Source of the DNA: Aromatoleum toluolicum
Lineage (GTDB): Bacteria; Pseudomonadota; Gammaproteobacteria; Burkholderiales; Rhodocyclaceae
DNA length: 64,000 bases
Direction: 5' to 3'
NCBI RefSeq assembly: GCF_012911005.2
Contig: NZ_WTVS01000014.1
Span: 1-64,000 of the forward strand
Below the pieces are notes generated by a model, which was not told the origin of the DNA, did not search any database, and worked only from the letters and a program-made list of their open reading frames with translations. This document shows, piece by piece, positions 28,662 to 37,500 of this stretch. The first letter of the stretch is position 1. Each line of letters begins with the position of its first letter. The translations under genes and the position numbers were made by a program.

Positions 28662-31424
28662 TCAAGCGGCGCGGCGCCCGGCCGCGACCAGACGCTTGAT
28701 CTCCGGCACGCAGGAGCCGCAACTCGTGCCGCACTTGAGCTTCTCCTGCAGGTCGGCGAAGCCCGCGCCGCCCCCGATCGCCGCGGCGATGTCGCTCTCC
28801 GACACGTTGAGGCAGTTGCACACGATGCGTCCGCGGCTCTTCGCGGCCGCCGGCGGGCTCGACAGCGGCGCAAGGATCCAGCGCCGCAGCTCCGCGGTCG
28901 GCTGGCGCTCGACCAGCACGTCGCGCAGCCAGCCTGCCGCCGCCGTCTCGCCGGTCAGGCGCAGGCCGACGAGCAGCCCGTCCTCGATGCGCGCGCGCTT
29001 GGTGATGCCACGGCGCGCGTCGCTGTAGGCGAGGCAGTGGTCGTCGTCGAGCCCGAGCAGCGCGTCGAGCTCGTCCAGCCACGCCTGCGGGATCGGCTGG
29101 TCATGCGCGATGCGCAGCACCACCGCCGGGTGGTCGCGCCCGGCGAGCGCCAGCGACGCGTAGGCGAAGCGCTCCAGCCACGGAGCGAGGAGCGCGGCGC
29201 GCTCGAGCGTGACGCCGGCGGGATCCCTCTCCTCGCCCTCCTCCGCCGTCGCCCCGCCCCGCTTTGTGTCCCCCTCGCCGCGCATGATCAATGCCTGATG
29301 CGGCAGATTCGCCTTCTCGATCTGCACGGTGGCGTGCTTGAGTTCCGGCTGCTTCGAGTACGGGTCGAACTCGCGCAGCGTGAGCACATTGATCCCGCCC
29401 GAGTTGAGGGCGTTGGCGCCCCAGTGCATCGCAACGAAAGCCTGGCCGGAACGGATCTCGCCCGACGCGGCGGCGCGCAGCACGATTTCGCCGCGCCGGC
29501 TCTTCACGCGCACCAGCTCGCCATCGGCAATGCCGCGCAGATGCATGTCGTCGGCGTTGAGCTCGATGCGCGCCTCGTCGACGTGGTTGTAGAGGCGCGC
29601 GACCTTGCCGGTGCGGCTCATGCCGTGCCACTGATCGCGCAGCCGTCCCGTGGTGAGGCGCAGCGGAAAGCGCGCGTCGGCACGCTCGGCGGTGAGCTTC
29701 GCCGTCGGCACGACGAAGCGCGCACGGCCGTCGGCGGTCGGGAAGCGGCCGTCGGTGTAGAGCCGCGCGCGGCCTTGTGTAGCGCCTGCGGGGAAAGGCC
29801 ACTGTTGCGGACCTTGGGTGTCGAGCAGCGCATACGACAGGCCGGTGATGTCCAGGTCGCGGCCACGCGTGCTTTCGGCGTGTTCGACGAAGATCGCTTC
29901 CGGGCCGGCGTAACCGAACATGCGCTCGGCCTCGGGCTTGCCGATCAGCGGTCCCAGCTTGCGCGCGAAATCACACACGATCGCCCAGTCGGCGCGCGTC
30001 TCGCCCGGCGCCGGTATCGCGCGATTCACGTGTGTGATGCGACGCTCGGAATTCGTCACCGTGCCTTCCTTCTCGCCCCAGCTTGCGGCCGGCAGCAGCA
30101 GGTCGGCGAACGGGGCGGTCTCGGTGTTGCCGTAGGCCTCCTGCAGCACGACGAAGTCGCAGCGCACCAGCGCCTCGCGCACGCGCTCGAGCTCCGGCAA
30201 GGACTGCGCCGGGTTGGTACACGCAATCCACAGTGCCTTGATACGCCCCTCGTGCATCGCGTCGAACAATTCGACCGCGGTGAGACCGGGCTTCTCCGGC
30301 ACGTCGGCGACGCCCCACAGGCGCGCGACTTCGGCGCGGTGCGCGGGGTTCGCGAGGTCGCGGTGCGCCGACAGCAGGTTCGCGAGCCCGCCCACCTCGC
30401 GCCCGCCCATCGCATTGGGCTGGCCGGTCATCGAGAACGGCCCGCAGCCGGGTTTGCCGATCTTGCCGGTGGCGAGCGACAGCGCGATCAGCGCCGCGCC
30501 GTTGTGCGTGCCGTGCGTGGACTGGTTGAGACCCTGGCACCACAGCGACATCGCACGCGGCGACTCGCCCCACCAGCGGGCGGCGGTGCGGATGTCATCC
30601 GCCCCTTTCGGACCGAGGCCACACACCTCCGCCGCGACCGCCGGCGTGATCTCGCGCACGTGCTCGCGCAGCGCGTCGAAACCTTCGGTGTGCTCGCGCA
30701 CAAAGGCAGTGTCGACATGCCCTTCCCACAGCAGCACGTTGAGCATCGCATTGAACAGCCAGATGTCGGTGCCCGGCAGGATCGGCAGGTGCAGGTCGGC
30801 GGTCGCCGCGGTGTCGGTGCGGCGCGGATCAACGACGATGATCTTCATGTCCGGGCGCGCGGCCTTCGCGTCCTCGATGCGGCGAAACGCGATCGGGTGC
30901 GCGTAGGACGGGTTGCCGCCGGCGATCAGCAGGCAGTCGGTCTCGGCGAAATCCTCGTAGGAACAGGGCGGCGCGTCGGCGCCGAGCGTCTGCTTGTAGG
31001 CCGCGACCGCACTCGACATGCACAGGCGCGAGTTCGTATCGACGTTATTCGAGCCGATCAGGCCCTTCATCAGCTTGTTGAAGACGTAGTAGTCCTCGGT
31101 CAGCAGCTGACCGGAGATGTAGAACGCGACCGCGTCGGGGCCGTGCTCCTTGATCACGTCGGCGAAGCGCTGCGCCGCGGTGCCGAGCGCCTCGTCCCAC
31201 CCCACGCGGCGACGCGCCTCGCCCTTGGTGCCGCGCAGTTCCGGATGCAGCAGACGGGTTTCGTGCCGCGCGGTGAAGTGCAGCGTCGAGCCCTTCGTGC
31301 ACAGGCGGCCGAAGTTCGCCGGATGCTCCGGATCGCCGCGCACGCCGGTGATGCGCGCGCCGTCGTGTTCGATGAGGACGCCGCAGCCGACGCCACAGTA
31401 CGGACAGGTGGCCTTCGTTTCCAT
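28662..31424 (-). CDS. nasA: Assimilatory nitrate reductase, molybdopterin catalytic subunit with C-terminal BFD-like domain
   Basis: The 920-residue cytoplasmic enzyme reduces nitrate to nitrite. An N-terminal [4Fe-4S] site uses Cys7, Cys10, Cys14 and Cys42 (CPYCGVGC...LCTKGS). The molybdenum ligand is Cys135 in NSRLCMSS. Two bis-MGD domains follow. The last 55 residues form a BFD-like [2Fe-2S] domain (VCNCLNVS...CGTSCGSC), an electron-entry module seen in Klebsiella-type NasA. The start METKATCPYCG is supported by CGGAG at 6-7 nt; ATGs 24-30 nt upstream are weaker. It is last in the cobA-nirBD operon, 203 bp after the kinase gene, with a palindromic repeat between. Confidence 0.95.
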   Translation of the reverse strand: METKATCPYCGVGCGVLIEHDGARITGVRGDPEHPANFGRLCTKGSTLHFTARHETRLLHPELRGTKGEARRRVGWDEALGTAAQRFADVIKEHGPDAVAFYISGQLLTEDYYVFNKLMKGLIGSNNVDTNSRLCMSSAVAAYKQTLGADAPPCSYEDFAETDCLLIAGGNPSYAHPIAFRRIEDAKAARPDMKIIVVDPRRTDTAATADLHLPILPGTDIWLFNAMLNVLLWEGHVDTAFVREHTEGFDALREHVREITPAVAAEVCGLGPKGADDIRTAARWWGESPRAMSLWCQGLNQSTHGTHNGAALIALSLATGKIGKPGCGPFSMTGQPNAMGGREVGGLANLLSAHRDLANPAHRAEVARLWGVADVPEKPGLTAVELFDAMHEGRIKALWIACTNPAQSLPELERVREALVRCDFVVLQEAYGNTETAPFADLLLPAASWGEKEGTVTNSERRITHVNRAIPAPGETRADWAIVCDFARKLGPLIGKPEAERMFGYAGPEAIFVEHAESTRGRDLDITGLSYALLDTQGPQQWPFPAGATQGRARLYTDGRFPTADGRARFVVPTAKLTAERADARFPLRLTTGRLRDQWHGMSRTGKVARLYNHVDEARIELNADDMHLRGIADGELVRVKSRRGEIVLRAAASGEIRSGQAFVAMHWGANALNSGGINVLTLREFDPYSKQPELKHATVQIEKANLPHQALIMRGEGDTKRGGATAEEGEERDPAGVTLERAALLAPWLERFAYASLALAGRDHPAVVLRIAHDQPIPQAWLDELDALLGLDDDHCLAYSDARRGITKRARIEDGLLVGLRLTGETAAAGWLRDVLVERQPTAELRRWILAPLSSPPAAAKSRGRIVCNCLNVSESDIAAAIGGGAGFADLQEKLKCGTSCGSCVPEIKRLVAAGRRAA

Positions 31425-31468
31425 CTTGATCTCCGGGGGTGTCGTCATGTTCATTTATTGCCGCGCTC

Positions 31469-31597
31469 TTGCTCCCTCCCCTTCAAGGGGAGGGCTGGGG
31501 TGGGGATGGGTTTGGGACGAGGTTGCTACAGACGCCGGTTAGTCCCGACGGAAACCCATCCCCCTCCTAGCCTCCCCCTTGAAGGGGGAGGAACAAA
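31469..31597. repeat. Dispersed palindromic intergenic repeat, copy B (inside the nitrate operon)
   Basis: This is the most complete copy. The left arm (31469-31513) reads TGCTCCCTCCCCTTCAAGG onward and ends GGGGATGGGTTT. The right arm (31552-31597) is its imperfect reverse complement, beginning AAACCCATCCCCCTCCTAG. Each arm also contains its own C-run / TTCAA / G-run hairpin. The 38-nt loop differs from the other copies. It lies between the kinase gene and nasA, so it must be transcribed with the operon and could modulate nasA expression. Confidence 0.8.
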
Positions 31598-31627
31598 GTG
31601 CCCGCGCAAACCTCATACATTGGCCTA

Positions 31628-33397
31628 TTAGTGTCGGCTCAGCAGGTACAGCAAAACCAGGTTCAGCAGCAGCGAGGCGCCCGCAACAAGCTTCAGCGCG
31701 AAGGCGGGATTGCGCTCGACCAGCGGCGCGCGGCGATGGGTAGCGAGCGGGCGGTGGGCGCCGCGTTCGAGCGCCAGCAGGAACTCCTCCGCGGTCTCGA
31801 AGCGCTCCTTCGGCTCACGCGCGCAGGCCTTCAGCAAGACGGTTTCGAGCCATTCCGGCGTATCGGGCCGGTAGCGCGTCGGATGCACGGCCTCGCCAAA
31901 GCGGGGGCGCTGGAAGGGTTCGACCTCGCCGTAGGGGTATTTGTGCGTCAGCAACTCGTACAAGGTGACGCCGCAGGCGTATAGGTCCGAGGATTCGTTC
32001 GCCTGCTGCCCGGCGAAGAGCTCCGGCGCCATGTAGGACGGCGTGCCGGGGTTGTTGATCTCGCGCAGATCCTCTCCGTCTGAGGCGGCGACACCGAGAT
32101 CGAGCAGGCGCAGCTCACCCTTGCGGTCGACGTGGATGTTGTCCGGCTTGATGTCGCGATGCACGATGCCCAGTCGGTGCAGCGCTGCGACCGCACGCAG
32201 CAGCGCCGCGCCGATACGCACCAGTTCGTGCGCCGCGTAGCGGTGGCCGCGCGCGAGACTCGCCTTCAGCGTCTCGCCCTCGTGCCAGCTCATCAGGTAG
32301 TACAGGTGGTCGCGCTGCGAGTGGTCGCAGACGCGCGGAAAGCCGTGCCCCGGCACCCGGCGCGCCAACCACTCCTCGCGCACCAGCGCGGCCATCGCCT
32401 CCTCGTCGCCCTCGTCCAGGCGCAAGGTCTTCAACACCAGTGCGGCCCCGTCGGCCACGCGCGTCACGCGATACAGCAAGGTCACACGCGACTCGTGCAG
32501 CAGCTCCTCGACACGCAGGCCGTCGAGCGTCTCCCCGACCTTCAGCCGCGGCGGCAGCGGCAGGCGACGGCCGCTCGCGAGGCGGTCGCGCAGGTTGTCG
32601 GCGGGCACCGTGTCGACGTGGGCCACCAGCGCCGTGCAATTGTCGGTCGCTCCGCGGCGCAGCGCCTCCAGCACGAGGGCGTCGGCCGCCGCCTGCGGGT
32701 CGTCCCCGCGCGCCAGCAGCTCGCCCATGCCGTCGTCGCCCAGCGTGTTCCACACGCCGTCGCTGACGAGCAGGAAACGGTCGCCGACCGCCAGCTCGCC
32801 GTCGTCGAAATCCACCAGCAGCTGGGCGTCGAGCCCCACGGCGCGACGCAGCACGTTGTCGAGTTCGGGGTGTTCCCAGGTGTGGTCTTCGGTCAGGCGG
32901 CGCAGCGCCCCGTCGTGCCACAGGTAGGCGCGCGAGTCGCCGACATGCGCGACGTAATAGCGCCGCCCGCGCAGCACCACCGCGGTGAGCGTCGTCGCCA
33001 TGCCCGCGTAGTCGCGCGACTTCGCCGACTGCGCCAGCAGCCAGCGGTTGATCGCACCAACCACCGTATCGACCGACTTCTCGACGCTCCAGGTGTCGGG
33101 CGTCGCGTAGTAGTCCGCGAGCAGCCCGCGCACCGTGTATTCGGCCGCCTCGCGCCCGTTGGCGTGGCCGCCGACACCGTCCGCAACCGCAAGCAGCAGG
33201 CCCTTCGCCTCCAGCTCGGCGCCTTCCGGGGTGGCCGCGCCGACGAAATCCTCGTTGCGCGGCCGCAGGCCCTGCTCGGTCGCATGGCCGAGGCGCACGG
33301 AGAGCGGCTGGGTCTTGCCCGCCCGGCGCGCTGTCGCCAGCCCCGACGCCGTCTCCGGCGTCGCGGGGGGAAGCTCCAGGGTCGCGACCTTGTTCAT
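31628..33397 (-). CDS. PP2C-type phosphatase / Ser-Thr protein kinase fusion in the nitrate operon
   Basis: The 589-residue protein has an N-terminal PP2C phosphatase (about 30-265; RNEDF, ADGVGGHANG, HVGDSRAYLW, VSDGVWNTL, TDNCTAL) and a Hanks-type kinase (about 290-550). Kinase residues are Lys323, catalytic HRDIKPDN (Asp415) and DLG (433-435) in place of DFG. A C-terminal membrane helix (about 565-585) anchors it. Opposed enzymes on one chain suggest a self-resetting switch. A kinase gene also lies within the nirBD-nasA cluster of Pseudomonas aeruginosa (from memory), so a role in nitrate assimilation is likely but its substrate is unknown. Confidence 0.92.
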   Translation of the reverse strand: MNKVATLELPPATPETASGLATARRAGKTQPLSVRLGHATEQGLRPRNEDFVGAATPEGAELEAKGLLLAVADGVGGHANGREAAEYTVRGLLADYYATPDTWSVEKSVDTVVGAINRWLLAQSAKSRDYAGMATTLTAVVLRGRRYYVAHVGDSRAYLWHDGALRRLTEDHTWEHPELDNVLRRAVGLDAQLLVDFDDGELAVGDRFLLVSDGVWNTLGDDGMGELLARGDDPQAAADALVLEALRRGATDNCTALVAHVDTVPADNLRDRLASGRRLPLPPRLKVGETLDGLRVEELLHESRVTLLYRVTRVADGAALVLKTLRLDEGDEEAMAALVREEWLARRVPGHGFPRVCDHSQRDHLYYLMSWHEGETLKASLARGHRYAAHELVRIGAALLRAVAALHRLGIVHRDIKPDNIHVDRKGELRLLDLGVAASDGEDLREINNPGTPSYMAPELFAGQQANESSDLYACGVTLYELLTHKYPYGEVEPFQRPRFGEAVHPTRYRPDTPEWLETVLLKACAREPKERFETAEEFLLALERGAHRPLATHRRAPLVERNPAFALKLVAGASLLLNLVLLYLLSRH

Positions 33398-33432
33398 GCC
33401 TGCGCTCTCCGTCTATGCCTCGGGCTCGCGCC

Positions 33433-34647
33433 TCAGATGCGCGCCGAGGTGAGGTGCGCCGCACCCCAGGTCGTGCGCCACCGGGTCTTCACCGAGGTGA
33501 GGCCGATCAGCGCGGCGAGCGCGAGCCCGGCGAAGATCATGAAGCCCAGCTGATAGCTGCCGGTGACCTGCTTCGCGTAGCCGAGCGAGGACGCGAGGTA
33601 GAAGCCGCCGACGCCGCCCGCCATGCCGACCAAGCCCGTCATCACGCCGATCTCCTTGCGGAAGCGCTGCGGCACGAGCTGGAACACCGCGCCGTTGCCC
33701 ATGCCCAGCGCCAGCATCGCCAGCACGAACACCCCGAGCGCCATCCACGCCTCCGGCAGCCCGATGCCGACGATCGCGAGGAAGATCGCCGCGAACACGT
33801 ACATCACCGACAGGCTCTTGATGCCGCCGACGCGATCCGCGACGCGGCCGCCGATCGGGCGCACCAGCGAGCCGGCGAACACGCAGGCAGCGGTGAAGTA
33901 GCCGGCCATCTTCGCGTCGAGCCCATACTGGGTATTGAAGTAGATCGTCAGCGAGGACGCCAGCCCGACGAAGCCGCCGAAGGTCACCGAGTAGAAGAAC
34001 ATGAACCACCACGCGTCCTTGTCCTTCAGCACCTTGAAGTACTCGGTCAGCGGCTTGGCCGGCGGGCACTCGGGCGCATCCTTGGCGACGACGAGGTAGA
34101 ACACGAACACCAGCGCGAGCGGGATCAGCGCGAGGCCGAACACGTTGGTCCAGCCGAAGGCCGCCGCGAGGCCCGGCGCGAACAGCGCGGCGAGCGCGGT
34201 GCCCGAGTTGCCGGCCCCGGCGATGCCCAGCGCCGTGCCCTGGTGCTCCGGCGGATACCAGCGCGAAGCCAGCGGCAGTGCGACCGCGAAGGCCGCGCCA
34301 GCGAAGCCGAGGAACACGCCCAGCAGCAGCGTCTGCTCGTAGCTGTGGATGCCGAACTGCCACGCGACAAAGAGCGCACAGATCACGATGACCTGGCCGA
34401 TGGCGCCGGCCATCTTGGGCTTGAGATGGTCGACCAGCACGCCCATGAAGATGCGCAGGATCGCGCCGGCGAGCACCGGCACCGCCACCATCAGGCCCTT
34501 CTGCGCGTGGTCGAGCCCCAGGTCCTTGGCGATCTGCACGCCCAACGGCCCGAGGATGACCCACACCATGAAGGCCAGGTCGAAGTACAGGAAGGAGGCC
34601 AGCAGCGTCGGGGGGTGTCCGGCCTTGAGGAAGGATTGCTTGTCCAT
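33433..34647 (-). CDS. Nitrate/nitrite MFS transporter (NarK/NasA, NNP family)
   Basis: The 404-residue carrier has 12 predicted helices. The NNP nitrate signature is visible as GIAGAGNSGTALAALFAPGLA (in parts: GIAGAGNSG, ALFAPGLA), and a second glycine-rich signature as GLVGMAGGVGGF. The intracellular ASRWYPPEHQGTALG motif is typical of nitrate importers. Its place inside the assimilation operon, rather than beside narGHJI, argues for nitrate uptake rather than nitrite export. The start MDKQSFLKAGHPP is chosen on family pattern. The gaps to nirD and to the kinase gene are 35 bp each. Confidence 0.93.
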   Translation of the reverse strand: MDKQSFLKAGHPPTLLASFLYFDLAFMVWVILGPLGVQIAKDLGLDHAQKGLMVAVPVLAGAILRIFMGVLVDHLKPKMAGAIGQVIVICALFVAWQFGIHSYEQTLLLGVFLGFAGAAFAVALPLASRWYPPEHQGTALGIAGAGNSGTALAALFAPGLAAAFGWTNVFGLALIPLALVFVFYLVVAKDAPECPPAKPLTEYFKVLKDKDAWWFMFFYSVTFGGFVGLASSLTIYFNTQYGLDAKMAGYFTAACVFAGSLVRPIGGRVADRVGGIKSLSVMYVFAAIFLAIVGIGLPEAWMALGVFVLAMLALGMGNGAVFQLVPQRFRKEIGVMTGLVGMAGGVGGFYLASSLGYAKQVTGSYQLGFMIFAGLALAALIGLTSVKTRWRTTWGAAHLTSARI

Positions 34648-34682
34648 GTCGATCTCGCGTTTCGGCTGGGTGGGGGGCGGAC

Positions 34683-35015
34683 TTAGGCCTTGAGCAGGAC
34701 CTTGCCGTCCTCGACTTTCACTTCGAAGGATTTGGTGCAGCCGACGTCCGGCGCGACCGCGTTCCCGGAGTCGAGCTCGATCTTCCAGCTGTGCAGCGGG
34801 CAGGTCACCTGCCGCCCATGCACGATGCCCTGCGACAGCGGGCCCTGCTTGTGCGGGCACTTGTCGTGCACCGCGAAGACCTCGTCTTCGGCGTTGCGGA
34901 AGATCGCGATGTCGCCGCTCGTCGACTTCACCACGCGCGAACCCAGGACCGGGATGTCCTCGACCGCACAGATCAGTTTCCAGCCCGCTTCCAGGCTCGA
35001 CTCGATGGTGCTCAT
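34683..35015 (-). CDS. nirD: Assimilatory nitrite reductase small subunit
   Basis: The 110-residue Rieske-fold subunit carries CPHKQGPL and CPLHSWKI, the two loops that bind a [2Fe-2S] cluster. In many NirD proteins these residues are lost, so an intact set is notable. It partners NirB. The start MSTIESSLEAG follows GGAG. It lies 17 bp after nirB. Confidence 0.95.
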   Translation of the reverse strand: MSTIESSLEAGWKLICAVEDIPVLGSRVVKSTSGDIAIFRNAEDEVFAVHDKCPHKQGPLSQGIVHGRQVTCPLHSWKIELDSGNAVAPDVGCTKSFEVKVEDGKVLLKA

Positions 35016-35032
35016 GAATTCAATCTCCACGT

Positions 35033-37489
35033 TCAGATCTCCAGCATCTCGAATTCGCGGCGCACGGCGGGCGCGGCGTCGGCGGCGTAGCGTTCGGCCC
35101 ACGGATCCTTCGCGTCCTGCAGCGCGAACAGCAGGCGCTCGAACAGCGCCTTGCGCTTGTCGGCGTCTTCGAGCACGTGCTTCTTCACGTACTCCAGGCC
35201 CACGCGTTCGACGTAATGCACCGTGCGCTCGAGGTAGTAGCCTTCCTCGCGGTAGAGTTGCAGGAAGGCGCCGGAGTACTCCATGACCTCCTCGCGCGTC
35301 TCGACCTTGCACAGGAACTGCGCGACCTCGGTCTTGATACCGCCGTTACCGGCGACATACAGCTCCCAGCCCGAATCGACCCCGATCACGCCAACGTCCT
35401 TGATGCCGGCCTCGGCGCAATTGCGCGGGCAGCCCGACACCGCCAACTTCACCTTGTGCGGGCTCCACATGCCGAACAGCATCTTCTCGAGGTCGATGCC
35501 CATGGCCATCGACCGCTGCGTGCCGAAGCGGCAGTGCTCGGCGCCGACGCAGGTCTTCACCGTGCGGATGCTCTTACCGTAGGCGTGGCCCGAAGGCATG
35601 CCGAGATCCTTCCACACGTTGGGAAGGTCCTCCTTCTTGATGCCCAGCAGGTCGATGCGCTGCCCGCCCGTGACCTTCACCGTCGGCACGTGGTATTTCT
35701 CGGCGACTTCGGCGATGCGCTTCAGCTCCGCCGGCGTCGTCACGCCGCCCAGCATCTGCGGCACCACCGAGTAGGTGCCGTCCTTCTGGATGTTGGCGTG
35801 CGCGCGCTCGTTGATGAAGCGGCTCTGCGGATCGTCCTTCGCCTCGTGCGGCCAGGTCGAGATCAGGTAGTAGTTCAGCGCCGGGCGGCAGGTCGAGCAG
35901 CCGTTGGGCGTCTTCCACGACAGCGTTTCCATCGTGTCGGGGATCGTCAGCAGCTTGTGGTCGCGGATCGCCTTCCGCACCGCGCCGTGCGACAACTCGG
36001 TGCAGCCGCACACCGGCTTGTCGTGCGCCGAGACGGCTTGGTAGGCGCCGCCGACGGTCGAAGCGAGGATCTGCTCGACGAGCCCGGTGCAGGAGCCGCA
36101 GGAGGACGCCGCCTTGGTGTGCTTCTTGACCTCGTCCAGCGAGAACAGGCCCTTCTCCTTGATCGCCTTGACGATCGTGCCCTTGCACACGCCGTTGCAG
36201 CCGCACACCTCGGCGGTGTCGGCCATTGCGGCGGCCTTGTTCTCGCCCTTGTGGCCCGCATCGCCGAGGTGGTTCTGGCCGAACATCAGGTGATCGCGGA
36301 TCGAATGGATGTCCTGCTGATCCTTCATCAGCTGGAAGTACCAGCTGCCGTCGGCCGTGTCGCCGTAGAGCACCGAGCCGACGATGCGGTTGTTCTTGAT
36401 CACGATGCGCTTGTAGACCCCGCCCTGCTTGTCGTGCAGCACGATGTCCTCGGTGTCCGCGCCGCCGCTGAAGTCGCCCGCCGAGAACACGTCGATGCCG
36501 GTCACCTTCAGCTTGGTCGAGGTCACCGAGCCCTCGTAGCGGCCGATGCCGAAGTTCGCGAGGTGGTTCGCCGCGACCTTGCCCTGCTCGAACAGCGGAG
36601 CAACCAGGCCGTAGGCGATGCCGCGATGCGCGACGCACTCGCCGACCGCATACACGCGCGGGTCGGTCACGGTCTGCAGCGTGTCGGAGACGTGGATACC
36701 GCGCACGCGCCCCGTGCCGCAGTAGATGCCGGCCGACTCGGCCAGCGCGTAATTCGGGCGGATGCCGGCGGCGACGACCACGAGGTCCGCCGGGATCTCC
36801 ATGCCGTCCTTGAAGCGCACCGCGGATACACGCCCACCCTCGCCGCGGATCAGCCCCTCGGTCTGCTTCGACAGCAGGAAGTTCATGCCCTTCGCTTCGA
36901 GCGAGGCCTGCAGCATGTCGGCCGCCGGCTTGTCGAGCTGGCGCTCCATGATCCAGTCGGCCAGATGCACCACGGTGACGCTCATGCCGCGCAGCATCAG
37001 GCCGTTCGCCGCTTCCAGGCCGAGCAGGCCGGCGCCGATCACGACCGCGTGCTTGTACTTCGTCGACGCCTCGATCATCGCCTCGGTGTCGCCGATGTCA
37101 CGGTACGCAAGCACGCCCGGCAGGTCCGCGCCCGGGATCGGCGGAATGAACGGGGTCGAGCCGGTCGCGATCAGCAGGCGGTCGTAGTCGGCTTCGGTGC
37201 CGTCGGAGGCGATGACCTTGCGCTTCGTGCGGTCGATCTTCGTCACCATCTTGCCGGCGTGCAGCGTGATGTCGTTGTCGCGGTACCAGTCGAGATCGTT
37301 GAGCATGATCTCGGGCAGCGTCATCTCGCCGGCGAGCACCGGCGAGAGCAGGATGCGGTTGTAGTTGCCGTGCGGCTCGGCGCCGAACACGGTGATCTCG
37401 TAAAGATCCGGGGCGAGCTTGAGCAGTTCTTCGAGCGTGCGACAGCCGGCCATGCCGTTACCGATCATCACGAGTTTCTGTTTTTTCAT
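35033..37489 (-). CDS. nirB: NAD(P)H-dependent assimilatory nitrite reductase large subunit
   Basis: The 818-residue cytoplasmic enzyme reduces nitrite to ammonia. An N-terminal FAD/NAD(P)H oxidoreductase (about 1-330; VMIGNGMAGCRTLEE) is followed by two BFD-like [2Fe-2S] segments (CGCNGVCKG...CGSC and CGCTELSHG...GCSTC). The C-terminal sulfite/nitrite reductase repeats bind [4Fe-4S]-sirohaem through CVGAEHCRFGT and SGCPRNCAEA. The start is supported by AAGGAG. It lies 11 bp after cobA, whose product feeds its sirohaem cofactor. Confidence 0.97.
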   Translation of the reverse strand: MKKQKLVMIGNGMAGCRTLEELLKLAPDLYEITVFGAEPHGNYNRILLSPVLAGEMTLPEIMLNDLDWYRDNDITLHAGKMVTKIDRTKRKVIASDGTEADYDRLLIATGSTPFIPPIPGADLPGVLAYRDIGDTEAMIEASTKYKHAVVIGAGLLGLEAANGLMLRGMSVTVVHLADWIMERQLDKPAADMLQASLEAKGMNFLLSKQTEGLIRGEGGRVSAVRFKDGMEIPADLVVVAAGIRPNYALAESAGIYCGTGRVRGIHVSDTLQTVTDPRVYAVGECVAHRGIAYGLVAPLFEQGKVAANHLANFGIGRYEGSVTSTKLKVTGIDVFSAGDFSGGADTEDIVLHDKQGGVYKRIVIKNNRIVGSVLYGDTADGSWYFQLMKDQQDIHSIRDHLMFGQNHLGDAGHKGENKAAAMADTAEVCGCNGVCKGTIVKAIKEKGLFSLDEVKKHTKAASSCGSCTGLVEQILASTVGGAYQAVSAHDKPVCGCTELSHGAVRKAIRDHKLLTIPDTMETLSWKTPNGCSTCRPALNYYLISTWPHEAKDDPQSRFINERAHANIQKDGTYSVVPQMLGGVTTPAELKRIAEVAEKYHVPTVKVTGGQRIDLLGIKKEDLPNVWKDLGMPSGHAYGKSIRTVKTCVGAEHCRFGTQRSMAMGIDLEKMLFGMWSPHKVKLAVSGCPRNCAEAGIKDVGVIGVDSGWELYVAGNGGIKTEVAQFLCKVETREEVMEYSGAFLQLYREEGYYLERTVHYVERVGLEYVKKHVLEDADKRKALFERLLFALQDAKDPWAERYAADAAPAVRREFEMLEI

Positions 37490-37500
37490 GGCGGGCTCCT

